Assembly (NCBI GenBank): GCA_002433025.1
Contig: DJGZ01000063.1
Span: 1 to 64,000 of the forward strand
Length of the DNA: 64,000 nucleotides
Direction of reading: 5' to 3'
From: Bacteroidales bacterium UBA5833
Lineage (GTDB): Bacteria; Bacteroidota; Bacteroidia; Bacteroidales; Lentimicrobiaceae
Shown here: one piece after another, positions 44,373 to 53,901 of the stretch
Layout of the letters: the number at the start of each line of letters is the position of its first letter
How positions within the stretch are numbered: position 1 is the first letter of the stretch
Program-made: the position numbers and the translations under genes
Notes under the pieces: model-generated
What the model was told of the DNA's origin: nothing
What the model saw: only the letters and a program-made list of their open reading frames with translations
Databases searched by the model: none

Positions 44373-46154
44373 TCATATCTTTATAATCCTCTTCACAATC
44401 GTTTGATTTTCAATCCTTGTCCGAAGGAAATAGATACCGGCCGGCAGGTGGCTGATATTGAGTTCAATTTGTCGGGTGCCGGGTTCCGGATTATCGGATT
44501 TTACAACCTGCCCGAGAAGATCGGTAACCTTGCAACTTTGAAATTCAACGCCGGATTTCAAACATTGAACTTTGAAACTCCCATGGGTTGGATTCGGGAA
44601 CAGCCCGATATCCGGCAGAATCAACGCTTCTGAACCTAAACTCCCGACAGGGGTAAAGTCCACCATGACCAATCCCGTTGAGTCGGAGCCATCGCGGATA
44701 TCAAACTGCATGATTTCTGCAGGATCCGTATGATCCCAGACATTAAAGCGGGCAAAAAGTAACGGATACTGTTCGCTGATGGCCTCAACATACAAATCAT
44801 AATTTCCGTTACCGGTAATTACATTCAGGCCGGGACAGGTATCCTGCCCGCCACCAAGATCAATGGGATTTCTGAGTACCCGGATCCCGGAACCAGCGTT
44901 GTCTTTGATGACATTACCATGAACAGGGCCGGCCAGACCATCCAGGATCATTCCATCTCCTCTGCAGTCTTTAATGATGTTGTGATGAACATCCTCAGCG
45001 CCCTTGCTATAGAAACCAGTATAAGATTTTTCGATTTCATTGTTGGCAAACTCCACTGTCCCTGCCTTACTGTAATATCCCATGTTCCCCCCTGTTATCC
45101 TGTTCCCGGCTACATACCCCCATCCGGAATAATTGAAAATTCCGCAAGTGCTTTCAGATGGATCAGGGGCAGCTGATTGTACTTCATCAATGATGATAGT
45201 GTTGTTCATGACATGCATCGGAGCTCCTGCGCTGGTTCTGATCCCTGAAACATTTCCCGTACAGGTAATGGTATTGTTCCTGATAGTGACAGACCTGCTT
45301 TTTGCAATGATCCCGGCCTTATAATCCTCATCGATAAATGCCGGGGAGTTTTCGTCGGAATTGATGGTATTGTTTTCAATAAATTCATCTTCAGTGAGAT
45401 CGTAATTTCCACCGCTTTGATCCACAATTGCACCATTAAATATCCGGTTATTTGAAATGGTGGTTTTATTCGCAGCCGATTTGTCAAAAATACCGTATTG
45501 GATCTCGTTGTTATCGATCAGATAGGTATATCCGGCTCCGGATTTGATTTGAATATAACCGCAACTGTTACCGGTAACGGCTATTTCCGAAATACCTGCA
45601 CCATGCCTGAACTCAATACTACCTTCTGTTCCTGTAGAATTATTTTCGATTATGAATCCATAATTAGCACCTAATAATGAATCAGGGGGAGGGATTCCAG
45701 CTGCACAACCTATCTCAATATACTCTGTTGAGCAGTTGCGTATTATGTTCCTGTCGGTGAAAGGGCCGGTATGGGCTCCCCTGATAAAATAAAACTCATC
45801 AAACCTGAGCTTTTCAAGACCGGTTGAAAGATTGCTGTCCTCCCGGTCAACCACAATCCCCTGAATGATCGTTTGACCGGCACCTTCACCCATCAGACTT
45901 ACCCCAGCTTTGAGAAACAAGGTATGTGGATTCCCTGACCAGGAATCATCGGGAATGTATGTTCCCTGTTTGATCATCACCTGCCAACCTGGAGATGCTG
46001 CATTGATGCCTTCCTTTATAGTGTTGAACGGATGTTCCTGTGTCCCGTCTTCAATGCCGGTGTTGTTGGAGGCAGCAACGTAGATGGTTTGCTGACCAAA
46101 TGAAAAATGGAATACGAAAAACGGAAAAAGTAAAATGGGGATGAGTTTTTTCAT
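44373..46154 (-). CDS. T9SS-secreted right-handed beta-helix protein
   Basis: 593 aa. Signal peptide MKKLIPILLFPFFVFHFSFG; then the start QTIYVAASNNTG and HPFNTIKEGINAA, typical of pectate-lyase-like beta-helix proteins. Repeated short strands with Asn ladders (NNTITCTGNVSGIRTS, GPVHGNVIKDNAGSGIRV) fill residues 40-500, as in parallel beta-helix folds; catalytic residues of a lyase are not visible. A type A sorting domain ends it (LFPNPTHGSFKV, LPAGIYFLRTR). It is a tandem paralog of 46278-48131, and it is the last gene of a seven-gene run of T9SS cargo genes on the minus strand. Confidence 0.88.
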   Translation of the reverse strand: MKKLIPILLFPFFVFHFSFGQQTIYVAASNNTGIEDGTQEHPFNTIKEGINAASPGWQVMIKQGTYIPDDSWSGNPHTLFLKAGVSLMGEGAGQTIIQGIVVDREDSNLSTGLEKLRFDEFYFIRGAHTGPFTDRNIIRNCSTEYIEIGCAAGIPPPDSLLGANYGFIIENNSTGTEGSIEFRHGAGISEIAVTGNSCGYIQIKSGAGYTYLIDNNEIQYGIFDKSAANKTTISNNRIFNGAIVDQSGGNYDLTEDEFIENNTINSDENSPAFIDEDYKAGIIAKSRSVTIRNNTITCTGNVSGIRTSAGAPMHVMNNTIIIDEVQSAAPDPSESTCGIFNYSGWGYVAGNRITGGNMGYYSKAGTVEFANNEIEKSYTGFYSKGAEDVHHNIIKDCRGDGMILDGLAGPVHGNVIKDNAGSGIRVLRNPIDLGGGQDTCPGLNVITGNGNYDLYVEAISEQYPLLFARFNVWDHTDPAEIMQFDIRDGSDSTGLVMVDFTPVGSLGSEALILPDIGLFPNPTHGSFKVQCLKSGVEFQSCKVTDLLGQVVKSDNPEPGTRQIELNISHLPAGIYFLRTRIENQTIVKRIIKI

Positions 46155-46169
46155 GACTTATTTTTTTTT

Positions 46170-46271
46170 ACCACAACAGGCACATAGGGCACCCAGATTT
46201 CACAATAGAATTATATGTGCCTTCTATGTGCCTTACTGTGCCTATCCCTATAAATCGGGACATATTGTGGT
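46170..46271. repeat. Palindromic spacer element, copy 2
   Basis: ACCACAA at 46170 and TTGTGGT at 46265-46271 are inverted ends; inside, GGCACATAGGGCAC faces GTGCCTTCTATGTGCC. It fills the gap between two beta-helix genes. Confidence 0.7.
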
Positions 46272-46277
46272 TAATTA

Positions 46278-48131
46278 TTATAACTTTATAATCTTCTTCA
46301 CCATCGTTTGGCTATCAAAGCAAAACCGTACAATATATATCCCGGAAGAGAGATGGCTGATATCCAGTTCTGAAGTTCCGGAATTTCGGAACTCCGGAAC
46401 CCGGGCTTCCAGAATCCTGCCAAAGAAATCGACAATCTCCATAACCGCCGGCAGCCGGCTGCCGGTTGAAAACTGAAAACTGAAAACTCCCCGGGTGGGA
46501 TTGGGAAACATTATGATCTCCGGCAACGGATGTTCACTTACACCATATGACAATAGCGGCATATACAACACCAGCGCTCTCGCCGGATCATCGTTTGCAT
46601 CATAAATATCATATTGACCGACTTCTGCTTCAGTACTGTGAGACCACACGTTATTCTGTGCCCAGATGGTGTCAACAAAACCGGAAAGAGTTTCCACGTA
46701 AAGGTCATAACCGTCGTTATCTTTGATGACGTTAAATCCTGTACCGGGTTCATCCAATCGCCCCATGGGACAGTTTCCTCTTGTGCGGATACCGTGTCCG
46801 CCGTTGTACCTGACGATATTGTAATTCAGTCTGATGGAATTTGTATCAGCATATTCAGACTTGTAATCAAGGATCATCCCGTCTCCGATACAGTACTCCA
46901 CCCTGTTACTATCGACATCTCCCGAAACTGACTGCAGATATAAACCATAATGCGCCCCATCAATCTCATTTTCATTAAATCCATGCGAAGCGATGGCCGA
47001 TAAGTATACCCCATAGGCGCCGCCGCTGATCCTGTTGCCTTTCATCCCTCCGAATGATGTCGATCGCACATGGATAGCGCAAACAGATAACGTATCTCCA
47101 TCTAAAGGCAAGCCGGAGGGTTCAAAATACGGGAGGGTGATGGTATTGTCCTCAAAATAGCCACCGGCTGTAGTTTTAAACCGGATGGCTGCTACCGAGC
47201 CATCGGTGTGGATTTCATTTTCTCTGATGACGATATCCCCGGCGGTAGCCTGAAAATGTATACCACCGTTTTTAAAGTTATTATTCCCGATAATTGATTC
47301 AGACAATGCCACATATTTGGCCGAAAGCGAACCGTTCTGGATATCATTCTCCGTGAACCGCAGGCCGCTGTGTGAGACCGCTCTTAACCGGATCCCGCCT
47401 CCAATCGTGTTACCGGATATCACATCAGGGTATGAGGCTGTCGATAGCACGATCAGGCTGTCGGATACAGTATTGTTTTGGATGAAGATGGTATCGGATT
47501 TTGCAGTTGTGATTACGCTCAGGCTTCCTGCCACCTGGTTCCCTTCAAGCCTTATTAAGCCCTGGGAAGAGGTGCTGCTGATCCACAGTCCACCGCCGGT
47601 TTCACAATTTATGACCTCCCGCCTTGCCGCACAGGCAGCGCTTCCAATGTGAATGCTATCATCAACGGAGCAGTTCTTTAATAATATTCGACCGGTTTCG
47701 CTAACCGATGGGGTGTGATCATTCAGAACTTGCAATCCGCAGTCTTCAATAATCAAAGGGGTCACCGAATAACCGCTGTCATTGTGTATAACGTTCCGGC
47801 ACCAAAGATTCCTGATGAGCACAGGCATAGAGTCAAGCTTTGAGGATAGTATAAAAATTCCCTGAACCAGGGTAGAAGCAGCAGATGTTCCGGCGATGGA
47901 AACACATTTCTCAACCAGCAATGTGTCTTCAGGATAGTTACCAGAAACTATCGAGATAGAATCACCGTTCTGTGACAACTGCAATCCTTCAACAATGGTA
48001 TTAAAGGGATTTGCCTGTGTGCCGTTCTCGTTGCCTGTATTGTTGGAAACATCGACGTAGATGATTTGCTGCGCAAATGAAAAATGAAAAGCGCAGAACG
48101 CTAAATGCAAAATAAGGATGAATCTTTTCAT
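46278..48131 (-). CDS. T9SS-secreted right-handed beta-helix protein, tandem paralog
   Basis: 617 aa from the ATG at 48131 (MKRFILILHLAFCAFHFSFA, a good signal peptide); the frame is open to an ATG at 48173 but that adds 14 residues that break the signal. The beginning (QIIYVDVSNNTGNENGTQAN, then PFNTIVEGLQLS) closely matches the 44373-46154 protein. Beta-helix repeats follow to about residue 530 and a type A sorting domain closes the protein (MFPNPTRGVFSF, LSSGIYIVRFC). The sorting-domain end and the palindromic spacer after it are alike in DNA to the next two genes, which suggests duplication of the whole unit. Confidence 0.88.
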   Translation of the reverse strand: MKRFILILHLAFCAFHFSFAQQIIYVDVSNNTGNENGTQANPFNTIVEGLQLSQNGDSISIVSGNYPEDTLLVEKCVSIAGTSAASTLVQGIFILSSKLDSMPVLIRNLWCRNVIHNDSGYSVTPLIIEDCGLQVLNDHTPSVSETGRILLKNCSVDDSIHIGSAACAARREVINCETGGGLWISSTSSQGLIRLEGNQVAGSLSVITTAKSDTIFIQNNTVSDSLIVLSTASYPDVISGNTIGGGIRLRAVSHSGLRFTENDIQNGSLSAKYVALSESIIGNNNFKNGGIHFQATAGDIVIRENEIHTDGSVAAIRFKTTAGGYFEDNTITLPYFEPSGLPLDGDTLSVCAIHVRSTSFGGMKGNRISGGAYGVYLSAIASHGFNENEIDGAHYGLYLQSVSGDVDSNRVEYCIGDGMILDYKSEYADTNSIRLNYNIVRYNGGHGIRTRGNCPMGRLDEPGTGFNVIKDNDGYDLYVETLSGFVDTIWAQNNVWSHSTEAEVGQYDIYDANDDPARALVLYMPLLSYGVSEHPLPEIIMFPNPTRGVFSFQFSTGSRLPAVMEIVDFFGRILEARVPEFRNSGTSELDISHLSSGIYIVRFCFDSQTMVKKIIKL

Positions 48132-48146
48132 GGCTTGTTTTTTTTC

Positions 48147-48218
48147 ACCACAACAGGCATATAGATTACACAATAAAATTCTATGTGCCTTCTATGTGTC
48201 TACTGTGTCAATGCGGTT
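48147..48218. repeat. Palindromic spacer element, copy 3
   Basis: ACCACAA at 48147 and the diverged GCGGTT near 48218 face each other, with GGCATATAGATTACACA against CTATGTGCCTTCTATGTG. It lies between the second beta-helix gene and the Rax2-like gene and is the most decayed copy. Confidence 0.55.
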
Positions 48219-48220
48219 AA

Positions 48221-49615
48221 TTATCGTAACTTTATAATCTTCTTCACAATCGTTTGATTTTCAAAACACAACCGCACGAAAAAGATTCCTTTCCTTAACC
48301 CGGATGCTTCATACATTACCTTGTGTTCGCCGGGTAATTGCACCTCATTTACAAGGATTGCTGCATTCCGACCGGTTATATCATCGATGACAAGCTGCAC
48401 ATGCCCTGGTTCTTTCAAATGATACTGAATTGTTGTTGAGCCGGAAAAGGGATTCGGAAAAAGCCTGAGCTGTAGATCATCAGGATCGTGATCCTCAACC
48501 GACAGGGCTGTTTGCCATCTGGCGATGTATTTGGCTGTTTTATTTCCTGCCTTGGTAAACCGGCCACCGGCATAAAGGTTATTTCCGTCGGCATACAGTG
48601 CTTTCACCCATTGATTGGTGCCACTTCCAAGCGACGACCACTGACTGCCATCCCACATGGCGATGTTGTTGACATTCAGCCCTCCTGCCTGTGTAAAACT
48701 TCCGCCGGCAAATAATTTATCACCAATAACTGCAAGTGTATACACCGGCCCGCTTGTTCCACTGCCCAGGGGAGACCATTGCGAGCCATCCCATCTGGCT
48801 ATATTATTGACGCTCACGCTCCCTGCAACAGTAAATCCGCCGGCAACATACAGATCGTTTCCAATCAGGGCAAGGCTGGTCACAACACCATCACCGCCAC
48901 TGACGCCTCCTCCCAAAGCCGACCAGGATGAACCATCCCATTTGGCAATACTGCTAGCATCCACGGTTCCTGCCCTGGAGAATTTGCCCCCGACATACAC
49001 ATCATTATCATCTGTTTCAATAGCAAACACATCCGGTGTGTAATAATCTGACAGCCATAAGCCACCACCTACAGCATGAAACTGAGTCCCATCCCACCGG
49101 GCTATTCCATAAAGATCTATCCCGGCGGTAGCGATCATTCCCCCTCCCAGATAAAGTGCATCTCCGGCTGAAGCCAGACAGTCAACCTGGTAATCTATCA
49201 CACTGCCGGGCTGAACCCATTCAGTACCGTTCCACTTCGCGAAATGCTTCATAGCCTGCCCGTTCGATTTGTAAAAGATGCCACCGGCATAAAGCGCTGC
49301 ATTGAAGAATTCCATGGCAAAAACGGCATTCTGATCAAATCCGTGGCCTATGGGCGACCAGCTTACCCCGTCCCATTGGGCAATGCGGTTGATATTGTTA
49401 CCGCCGGCTTTGGTAAATTCACCCCCGGCGTATAAAATGCCGTCTTTTTTCACAAAACAATTGACGTCGGCGTTCATGCCCGAAGTGCCAAATGATTCAT
49501 CCCAGTTTTCATCTCCTGAAATCGGGCTTGCCTGATTTTGCGGGCAGACGTTGAGGCAAATGGACATCAAAATAGTCTGCACAACAGCGATCATTGCAAA
49601 TAAATTTGTCTTCAT
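48221..49615 (-). CDS. T9SS-secreted Rax2-like propeller protein
   Basis: 464 aa. Signal peptide (KTNLFAMIAVVQTILMSICL), then about seven repeats of roughly 45 residues: each has a form of YAGGxFTKAGGxNVNNIAxW followed by DGSQWSPLGSGT. This pattern is shared with the fungal Rax2 cortical-marker family and with bacterial propellers of unknown function. A type A sorting domain ends it (LFPNPFSGSTTI, LRKGIFFVRLC). Its ATG overlaps the stop of the gene upstream on this strand (49612-51084) by four bases (ATGA), showing translational coupling. Confidence 0.88.
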   Translation of the reverse strand: MKTNLFAMIAVVQTILMSICLNVCPQNQASPISGDENWDESFGTSGMNADVNCFVKKDGILYAGGEFTKAGGNNINRIAQWDGVSWSPIGHGFDQNAVFAMEFFNAALYAGGIFYKSNGQAMKHFAKWNGTEWVQPGSVIDYQVDCLASAGDALYLGGGMIATAGIDLYGIARWDGTQFHAVGGGLWLSDYYTPDVFAIETDDNDVYVGGKFSRAGTVDASSIAKWDGSSWSALGGGVSGGDGVVTSLALIGNDLYVAGGFTVAGSVSVNNIARWDGSQWSPLGSGTSGPVYTLAVIGDKLFAGGSFTQAGGLNVNNIAMWDGSQWSSLGSGTNQWVKALYADGNNLYAGGRFTKAGNKTAKYIARWQTALSVEDHDPDDLQLRLFPNPFSGSTTIQYHLKEPGHVQLVIDDITGRNAAILVNEVQLPGEHKVMYEASGLRKGIFFVRLCFENQTIVKKIIKLR

Positions 49616-51084
49616 AGCCTGATGATTTTTTTCACAATTATTTGGTTTTCAGACTCTATTCTAACGAAGTAGATTCCAGGGGGGAAGTGTGTGATGTCCA
49701 TCAGAATGCTGGCGGCACCCCGTTCAGATTTGAGTTTTTCCCGGATTTTCCCTGTGGGATCAACGATCTCAACCTGACAATCCGGATATAGGATATTGGA
49801 TAATAAAATCTGAAATTCCCCCTGTGTCGGGTTTGGCATTATTTCAGCACTTATCCGGCCGGGTTCATCAAATCCCTGTGCCTCCTGCTGCGACCAGGAA
49901 TAATAATCCCGGGTGCTGAGCACAAACTGCTGCACATGTACGATCCATTTATGATACGAATCGCTGTGCCGCCTGTTCAATGAATCGAATGTATAAAGGT
50001 GCATGTCTACCCCTTTCCAGGATGCTGATCCGGCATCCCATTGCGATAGCGCATCTTCGACAAGCAGGGTATCCTGAATATATTCATATGCACGTATATA
50101 GCCAGGCTCCCATTCACCAAAGTCATTACCGCTGTATCCGGTGTTTCTCAACATTCTGTTAAACGCATTATAGGTCATTTCAGCTTTTATACTCGGCATC
50201 CATGTGACGGTATCTTCGCCAATGCGGTAATATTCATACAGGGCCATATTCCCGGCTTCATCCCAGGCCCAATGATCCTTCTCCAGTGGAATCCACTCTT
50301 CGATTGATTCCTCGTATTTCCAATACCACGACTGAATTTTGCTATGGTGTTCATCCCAGGTGGGTTCTTCCTTTACCATATAGTACCACAGTTGTGTATT
50401 GTGATTATAAAAGAGCCTGGTTTTCAGAATCATATCGCCGGTTGTATTGTACTCATAGTCATACCTTAATTTAGGATAAAAAACTCCTGTTCCATCTTCC
50501 TCTTCCCATTCGGTCACCCGTTCCGGAAGTCCCTCAGGATTATATTCATATAAAATGTATGATGTTGAATCCCAATGCTGTCCCAGGTTATTCCATTCGA
50601 AATTCACTTCATTCGTCAGCCTTTGCTGATTATCATAGTAATTCAATATTCTTCGATAATTTATCCAGTCGAAAAGGGAAAGACTCCAGCCATCGAAGTA
50701 TGATTCGGAAACATTGCCTTGGGCATCAAATACATATCTTTCCCTGAAAAGGCCTTTGTAAGCCATGGTTTCGTTTTCCCAAAACAATACTGCCCACATG
50801 GTCTGCCGGTCCTGACCATCATACTGCCATTTTTCAATGCGGTATGGCACCCAAAGATTCAGGGCCTGTTCCCTGACGAATTCCTCTTTCTGTATGGTTC
50901 GCTTTTGCTCATCATACCGATAGGTTGTCCGGTAAGAGAGAATTGAATCGCTGATGCCGGAAAATTTCCAGGTAATCACCGAATCGAGCACTTCGGTTTG
51001 CGGATTCTCCCGCCACATCTGACCCCATATGGTAAGGGGTAACAAAATAAGCGCGGCCATCGCAATTGTAATTGAGCTTTTCAT
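49612..51084 (-). CDS. T9SS-secreted YD-like repeat protein
   Basis: 490 aa. Signal peptide MKSSITIAMAALILLPLTIW. Residues about 40-400 carry nine or ten short units around a YxYDxxxR/N core (YRYDEQKRTI, WQYDGQDRQT, NYYDNQQRLT, YEYNPEGLPE, AWDEAGNMALYEYY), similar to YD/Rhs repeats but spaced more widely. A type A sorting domain follows (IMPNPTQGEFQI, FPPGIYFVRIES). The gene is coupled to the next gene downstream (ATGA overlap) and lies eight bases after the 51093-53834 gene, so these three belong to one operon. The function of YD-like surface proteins of this size is unknown. Confidence 0.86.
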   Translation of the reverse strand: MKSSITIAMAALILLPLTIWGQMWRENPQTEVLDSVITWKFSGISDSILSYRTTYRYDEQKRTIQKEEFVREQALNLWVPYRIEKWQYDGQDRQTMWAVLFWENETMAYKGLFRERYVFDAQGNVSESYFDGWSLSLFDWINYRRILNYYDNQQRLTNEVNFEWNNLGQHWDSTSYILYEYNPEGLPERVTEWEEEDGTGVFYPKLRYDYEYNTTGDMILKTRLFYNHNTQLWYYMVKEEPTWDEHHSKIQSWYWKYEESIEEWIPLEKDHWAWDEAGNMALYEYYRIGEDTVTWMPSIKAEMTYNAFNRMLRNTGYSGNDFGEWEPGYIRAYEYIQDTLLVEDALSQWDAGSASWKGVDMHLYTFDSLNRRHSDSYHKWIVHVQQFVLSTRDYYSWSQQEAQGFDEPGRISAEIMPNPTQGEFQILLSNILYPDCQVEIVDPTGKIREKLKSERGAASILMDITHFPPGIYFVRIESENQIIVKKIIRL

Positions 51085-51092
51085 GACCTGAA

Positions 51093-53834
51093 TTATTTCT
51101 GAAGGACAATTTCTCCTGAAAAAAGCTGGTTACCGGCAATTACCCTGCAGATATACATTCCGCCGGCCAGAAACCCTGGCTCCCAAAAAATCCGGTTGTT
51201 CCCGGCCTGACAGAAACCATGGTTTGCCTGATATACCGTTCGCCCCTGCAAATCAGTAACACAAACGGTTACATCTGCTGAGGAATTCAGTTCAAAATCG
51301 AAAAATGCGATGTCGTTTGCCGGATTGGGTGAAATCTGCAAAGGCCGGGGAGTGTCTTTTTTTCCATAGAACGGAAAGTCATCAATCCCCAGCGGGGGCA
51401 ATGGCAGCTTGGTCAGTTCACCACCTTTTCTATACAGGATGATATTTGCATTCAATCCGCTGCCGCCTGAAATCCGGCCTTCGCCGACAGCCACATAACC
51501 TCCGCCTGTCAGCGGCTGAGCATCGAAAACATAACCCCTGGTCGGCATATATACATTCCCCGGAGACCAGGCAGCGGTATCAGCCGAGATGAAGTTTCCA
51601 TCCGGATCATAAACCGCCACGTAAATCATTTCCTGTGAGCCGAAACCATTGCGGCTGAGGAGGTAATTACCATCGGCATTCCGGGCGATGGAGCTGAAAC
51701 CGCCATTCTGGTTCGTATGCGGCATTTTCTCCCAGAGCAGGGTTCCACCCGCATCCAGTTTGGCCAGGTACTCACTGTTCATGTAGTATCCCGCAAGCAG
51801 AAATGAACCGTCATCCTGTTCGATGATATCCCCTCCCGTATCCCAGTAATCTGTGAAGTACTCTTTTGTCCATAAAGTATCCCCGTTCTGGTCGAAACGG
51901 ATCACATACATATTGGTGATATAGCCAACCGATAGTGCATTCCCTTTGGTTCCGGCAAATATGTATCCACCATCTGCGGTGGTATGTACCTCTCCCACCT
52001 CATCGCGACGGTTGCCGCCATATCTTCTGGTCCACAGACTGTCGCCCTGCGCGTTGATTTTCATAAACCACAGGTCGCCTGAACCATCGTATTTCGTTGT
52101 TTTACCGGCAATGAAGCAGCCCCCGTCAGTGGCTTCTGTGATGGAGATGCCTTCTTCATCGGTTTCATAACCGTATGTTTTTTCCCATTCTTTGTTGCCG
52201 TTCTGATCAGTTTTAATAAGATAAAGATCTTTGCCACCGTTGCCGGAAGATTTGGTAAATCCGGTCAGCAGAAAGCCCTGATCGGGGCATTGTACAAAGT
52301 CGAAGGCCCGGTCCTCCTGGTTTCCGCCATAACTTCTGGTCCACAAGGTATCGCCATTGATATCCGTTTTGATAAGCCTCATGTCAAAGGTGCTGTTGGT
52401 GCCTGAGGAGCCCTGATACCCTGCAATGACAATATTTTTATCCGGTGTTTCCATAACGGCATACCCGCAACCGGCAGTTCCGTAACCTTCGAGGTTGTAA
52501 TACCCATCAGAATTCCGCGGTGGATCGAGCTTCCATACATAAATGTCGTGCAGACGATTCGCTTTGTAATCATAACCGGTAAGGTAGAGATAACCCTCTT
52601 CGTCCGCTGTAATGGCATAGGCAACATCCATGTCGATGGCAGGACCGATGTATCGCATCACCCACAGATCGCGGCCGGTTTTATGGTGCAGGCTGATCAT
52701 GTTGGCTTCGGCCAGCAATCCGCAACTGTAAGCCGCCACATGTACATTGGTGTCGGGCGTCTGCACTATGGAGAAACCCATGTCGAAGGTCCCGTAAAGC
52801 CCTTCATAGCGGTAAAACCATTCGGCTGTGCCTTGCCGGTTAACCTTCATCACGGCCACGTCAAGATCGGTATCCACCTGAGCATCGCGGCCGGCAGCAC
52901 GACCCACGACATAGATGTTATCATCTATTCCGTAAAGCATTTCATAGCAGGTTTCTCCAAATACCGGTTCCGGGCCCGGCCCGTCAATGTTGCAGTTCCA
53001 CTGGAATTCACCTGCAGCATTGAGGCAGATGGCGCCGATATCGGAGCCGATCACACAACTTGCATAGATGCGCCCGTCATTGCCGAAGACCAGATCGGTA
53101 GCAACACTGTAGCCTACGCCAAAGGAGGGATGGGTATATTTCCAGTTCAGGTTTCCCAGGGCCGTCAAACTGACTATGACCAGTTGCTTTTCACTGGAAT
53201 TATAGGTGTACCCGGCCGCATATACGTTGCCGTCAATCCCGGTTACAACGGAACTGGCCATATCGTCACACAATGAATACGGGCATGCCCCGTCGAACCA
53301 GTAAATCCATTCCTGCGCACCGGTGGTTGAGTTGATGGCAGTTACCAGAAAGTCGTAGTTGGCTTCCCCGGCTGCATATACCAACCCATTGCCGCCATAT
53401 TGCACAGAATAAGCATTACTGGCATAATTACCGGTGTTATCGTAAATGTAATCCCAGCGGAAACTGCCACCGGGAGTCAGGCTGAAAACAAGGTACTTTT
53501 TATTGCCTACTGCATTTTCCGAAGACCCACAGATATAGAGATTTCCATCGGTACCATAATGTATTTCTGACACCTCCGCTACCTTGTCCTGCTCTCCTTC
53601 ATACACATATATCCACTGCCGGGTTCCCGCCTTATCCAATGCGATGACAACAATGTCGTGGTCTAAGTCATTGTACTCCACGCCGGCCACATAGACAAAA
53701 CCATCGTCTCCACAGACGATATCATGTCCAATTTCGCTTTTTCCGGTATTGTAGTTAAAATACCATTTATGGTCCTGGCTGTAGGCGCTGAGGCCAAGCA
53801 ACAGGATAATCAAGAGGCTGACGACAATTTTCAT
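51093..53834 (-). CDS. T9SS-secreted delta-60-like propeller protein
   Basis: 913 aa with a signal peptide (VVSLLIILLLGLSAYSQ). Two repeat regions: residues about 20-430 have units with YGTDGNLYICGSSEN and IDGNVYAAGYTYN, and residues about 430-790 have units with LIKTDINGDTLWTRSYGG and DGGYIFAGTKGNA. These are the delta-60 and SBBP-type strands found in secreted propellers. A type A sorting domain ends it (ISPNPANDIAFFDF, LAGGMYICRVIAG). No catalytic motif is visible. Gaps to its neighbours are 8 bases (downstream) and 67 bases (upstream), so it is probably in the same operon. Confidence 0.87.
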   Translation of the reverse strand: MKIVVSLLIILLLGLSAYSQDHKWYFNYNTGKSEIGHDIVCGDDGFVYVAGVEYNDLDHDIVVIALDKAGTRQWIYVYEGEQDKVAEVSEIHYGTDGNLYICGSSENAVGNKKYLVFSLTPGGSFRWDYIYDNTGNYASNAYSVQYGGNGLVYAAGEANYDFLVTAINSTTGAQEWIYWFDGACPYSLCDDMASSVVTGIDGNVYAAGYTYNSSEKQLVIVSLTALGNLNWKYTHPSFGVGYSVATDLVFGNDGRIYASCVIGSDIGAICLNAAGEFQWNCNIDGPGPEPVFGETCYEMLYGIDDNIYVVGRAAGRDAQVDTDLDVAVMKVNRQGTAEWFYRYEGLYGTFDMGFSIVQTPDTNVHVAAYSCGLLAEANMISLHHKTGRDLWVMRYIGPAIDMDVAYAITADEEGYLYLTGYDYKANRLHDIYVWKLDPPRNSDGYYNLEGYGTAGCGYAVMETPDKNIVIAGYQGSSGTNSTFDMRLIKTDINGDTLWTRSYGGNQEDRAFDFVQCPDQGFLLTGFTKSSGNGGKDLYLIKTDQNGNKEWEKTYGYETDEEGISITEATDGGCFIAGKTTKYDGSGDLWFMKINAQGDSLWTRRYGGNRRDEVGEVHTTADGGYIFAGTKGNALSVGYITNMYVIRFDQNGDTLWTKEYFTDYWDTGGDIIEQDDGSFLLAGYYMNSEYLAKLDAGGTLLWEKMPHTNQNGGFSSIARNADGNYLLSRNGFGSQEMIYVAVYDPDGNFISADTAAWSPGNVYMPTRGYVFDAQPLTGGGYVAVGEGRISGGSGLNANIILYRKGGELTKLPLPPLGIDDFPFYGKKDTPRPLQISPNPANDIAFFDFELNSSADVTVCVTDLQGRTVYQANHGFCQAGNNRIFWEPGFLAGGMYICRVIAGNQLFSGEIVLQK

Positions 53835-53901
53835 ATTTATCTTTTTTAAGTTTTACCCAATTCAGTCTGTAAGAGTATTACCCTAAACCTGAATAAAAGG
53901 A

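Noticed and set aside
44194..44376. 60-codon minus-strand frame at the 3' boundary of the first beta-helix gene
   Set aside because: It is made largely of the palindromic spacer element, so its codons are explained by that repeat.
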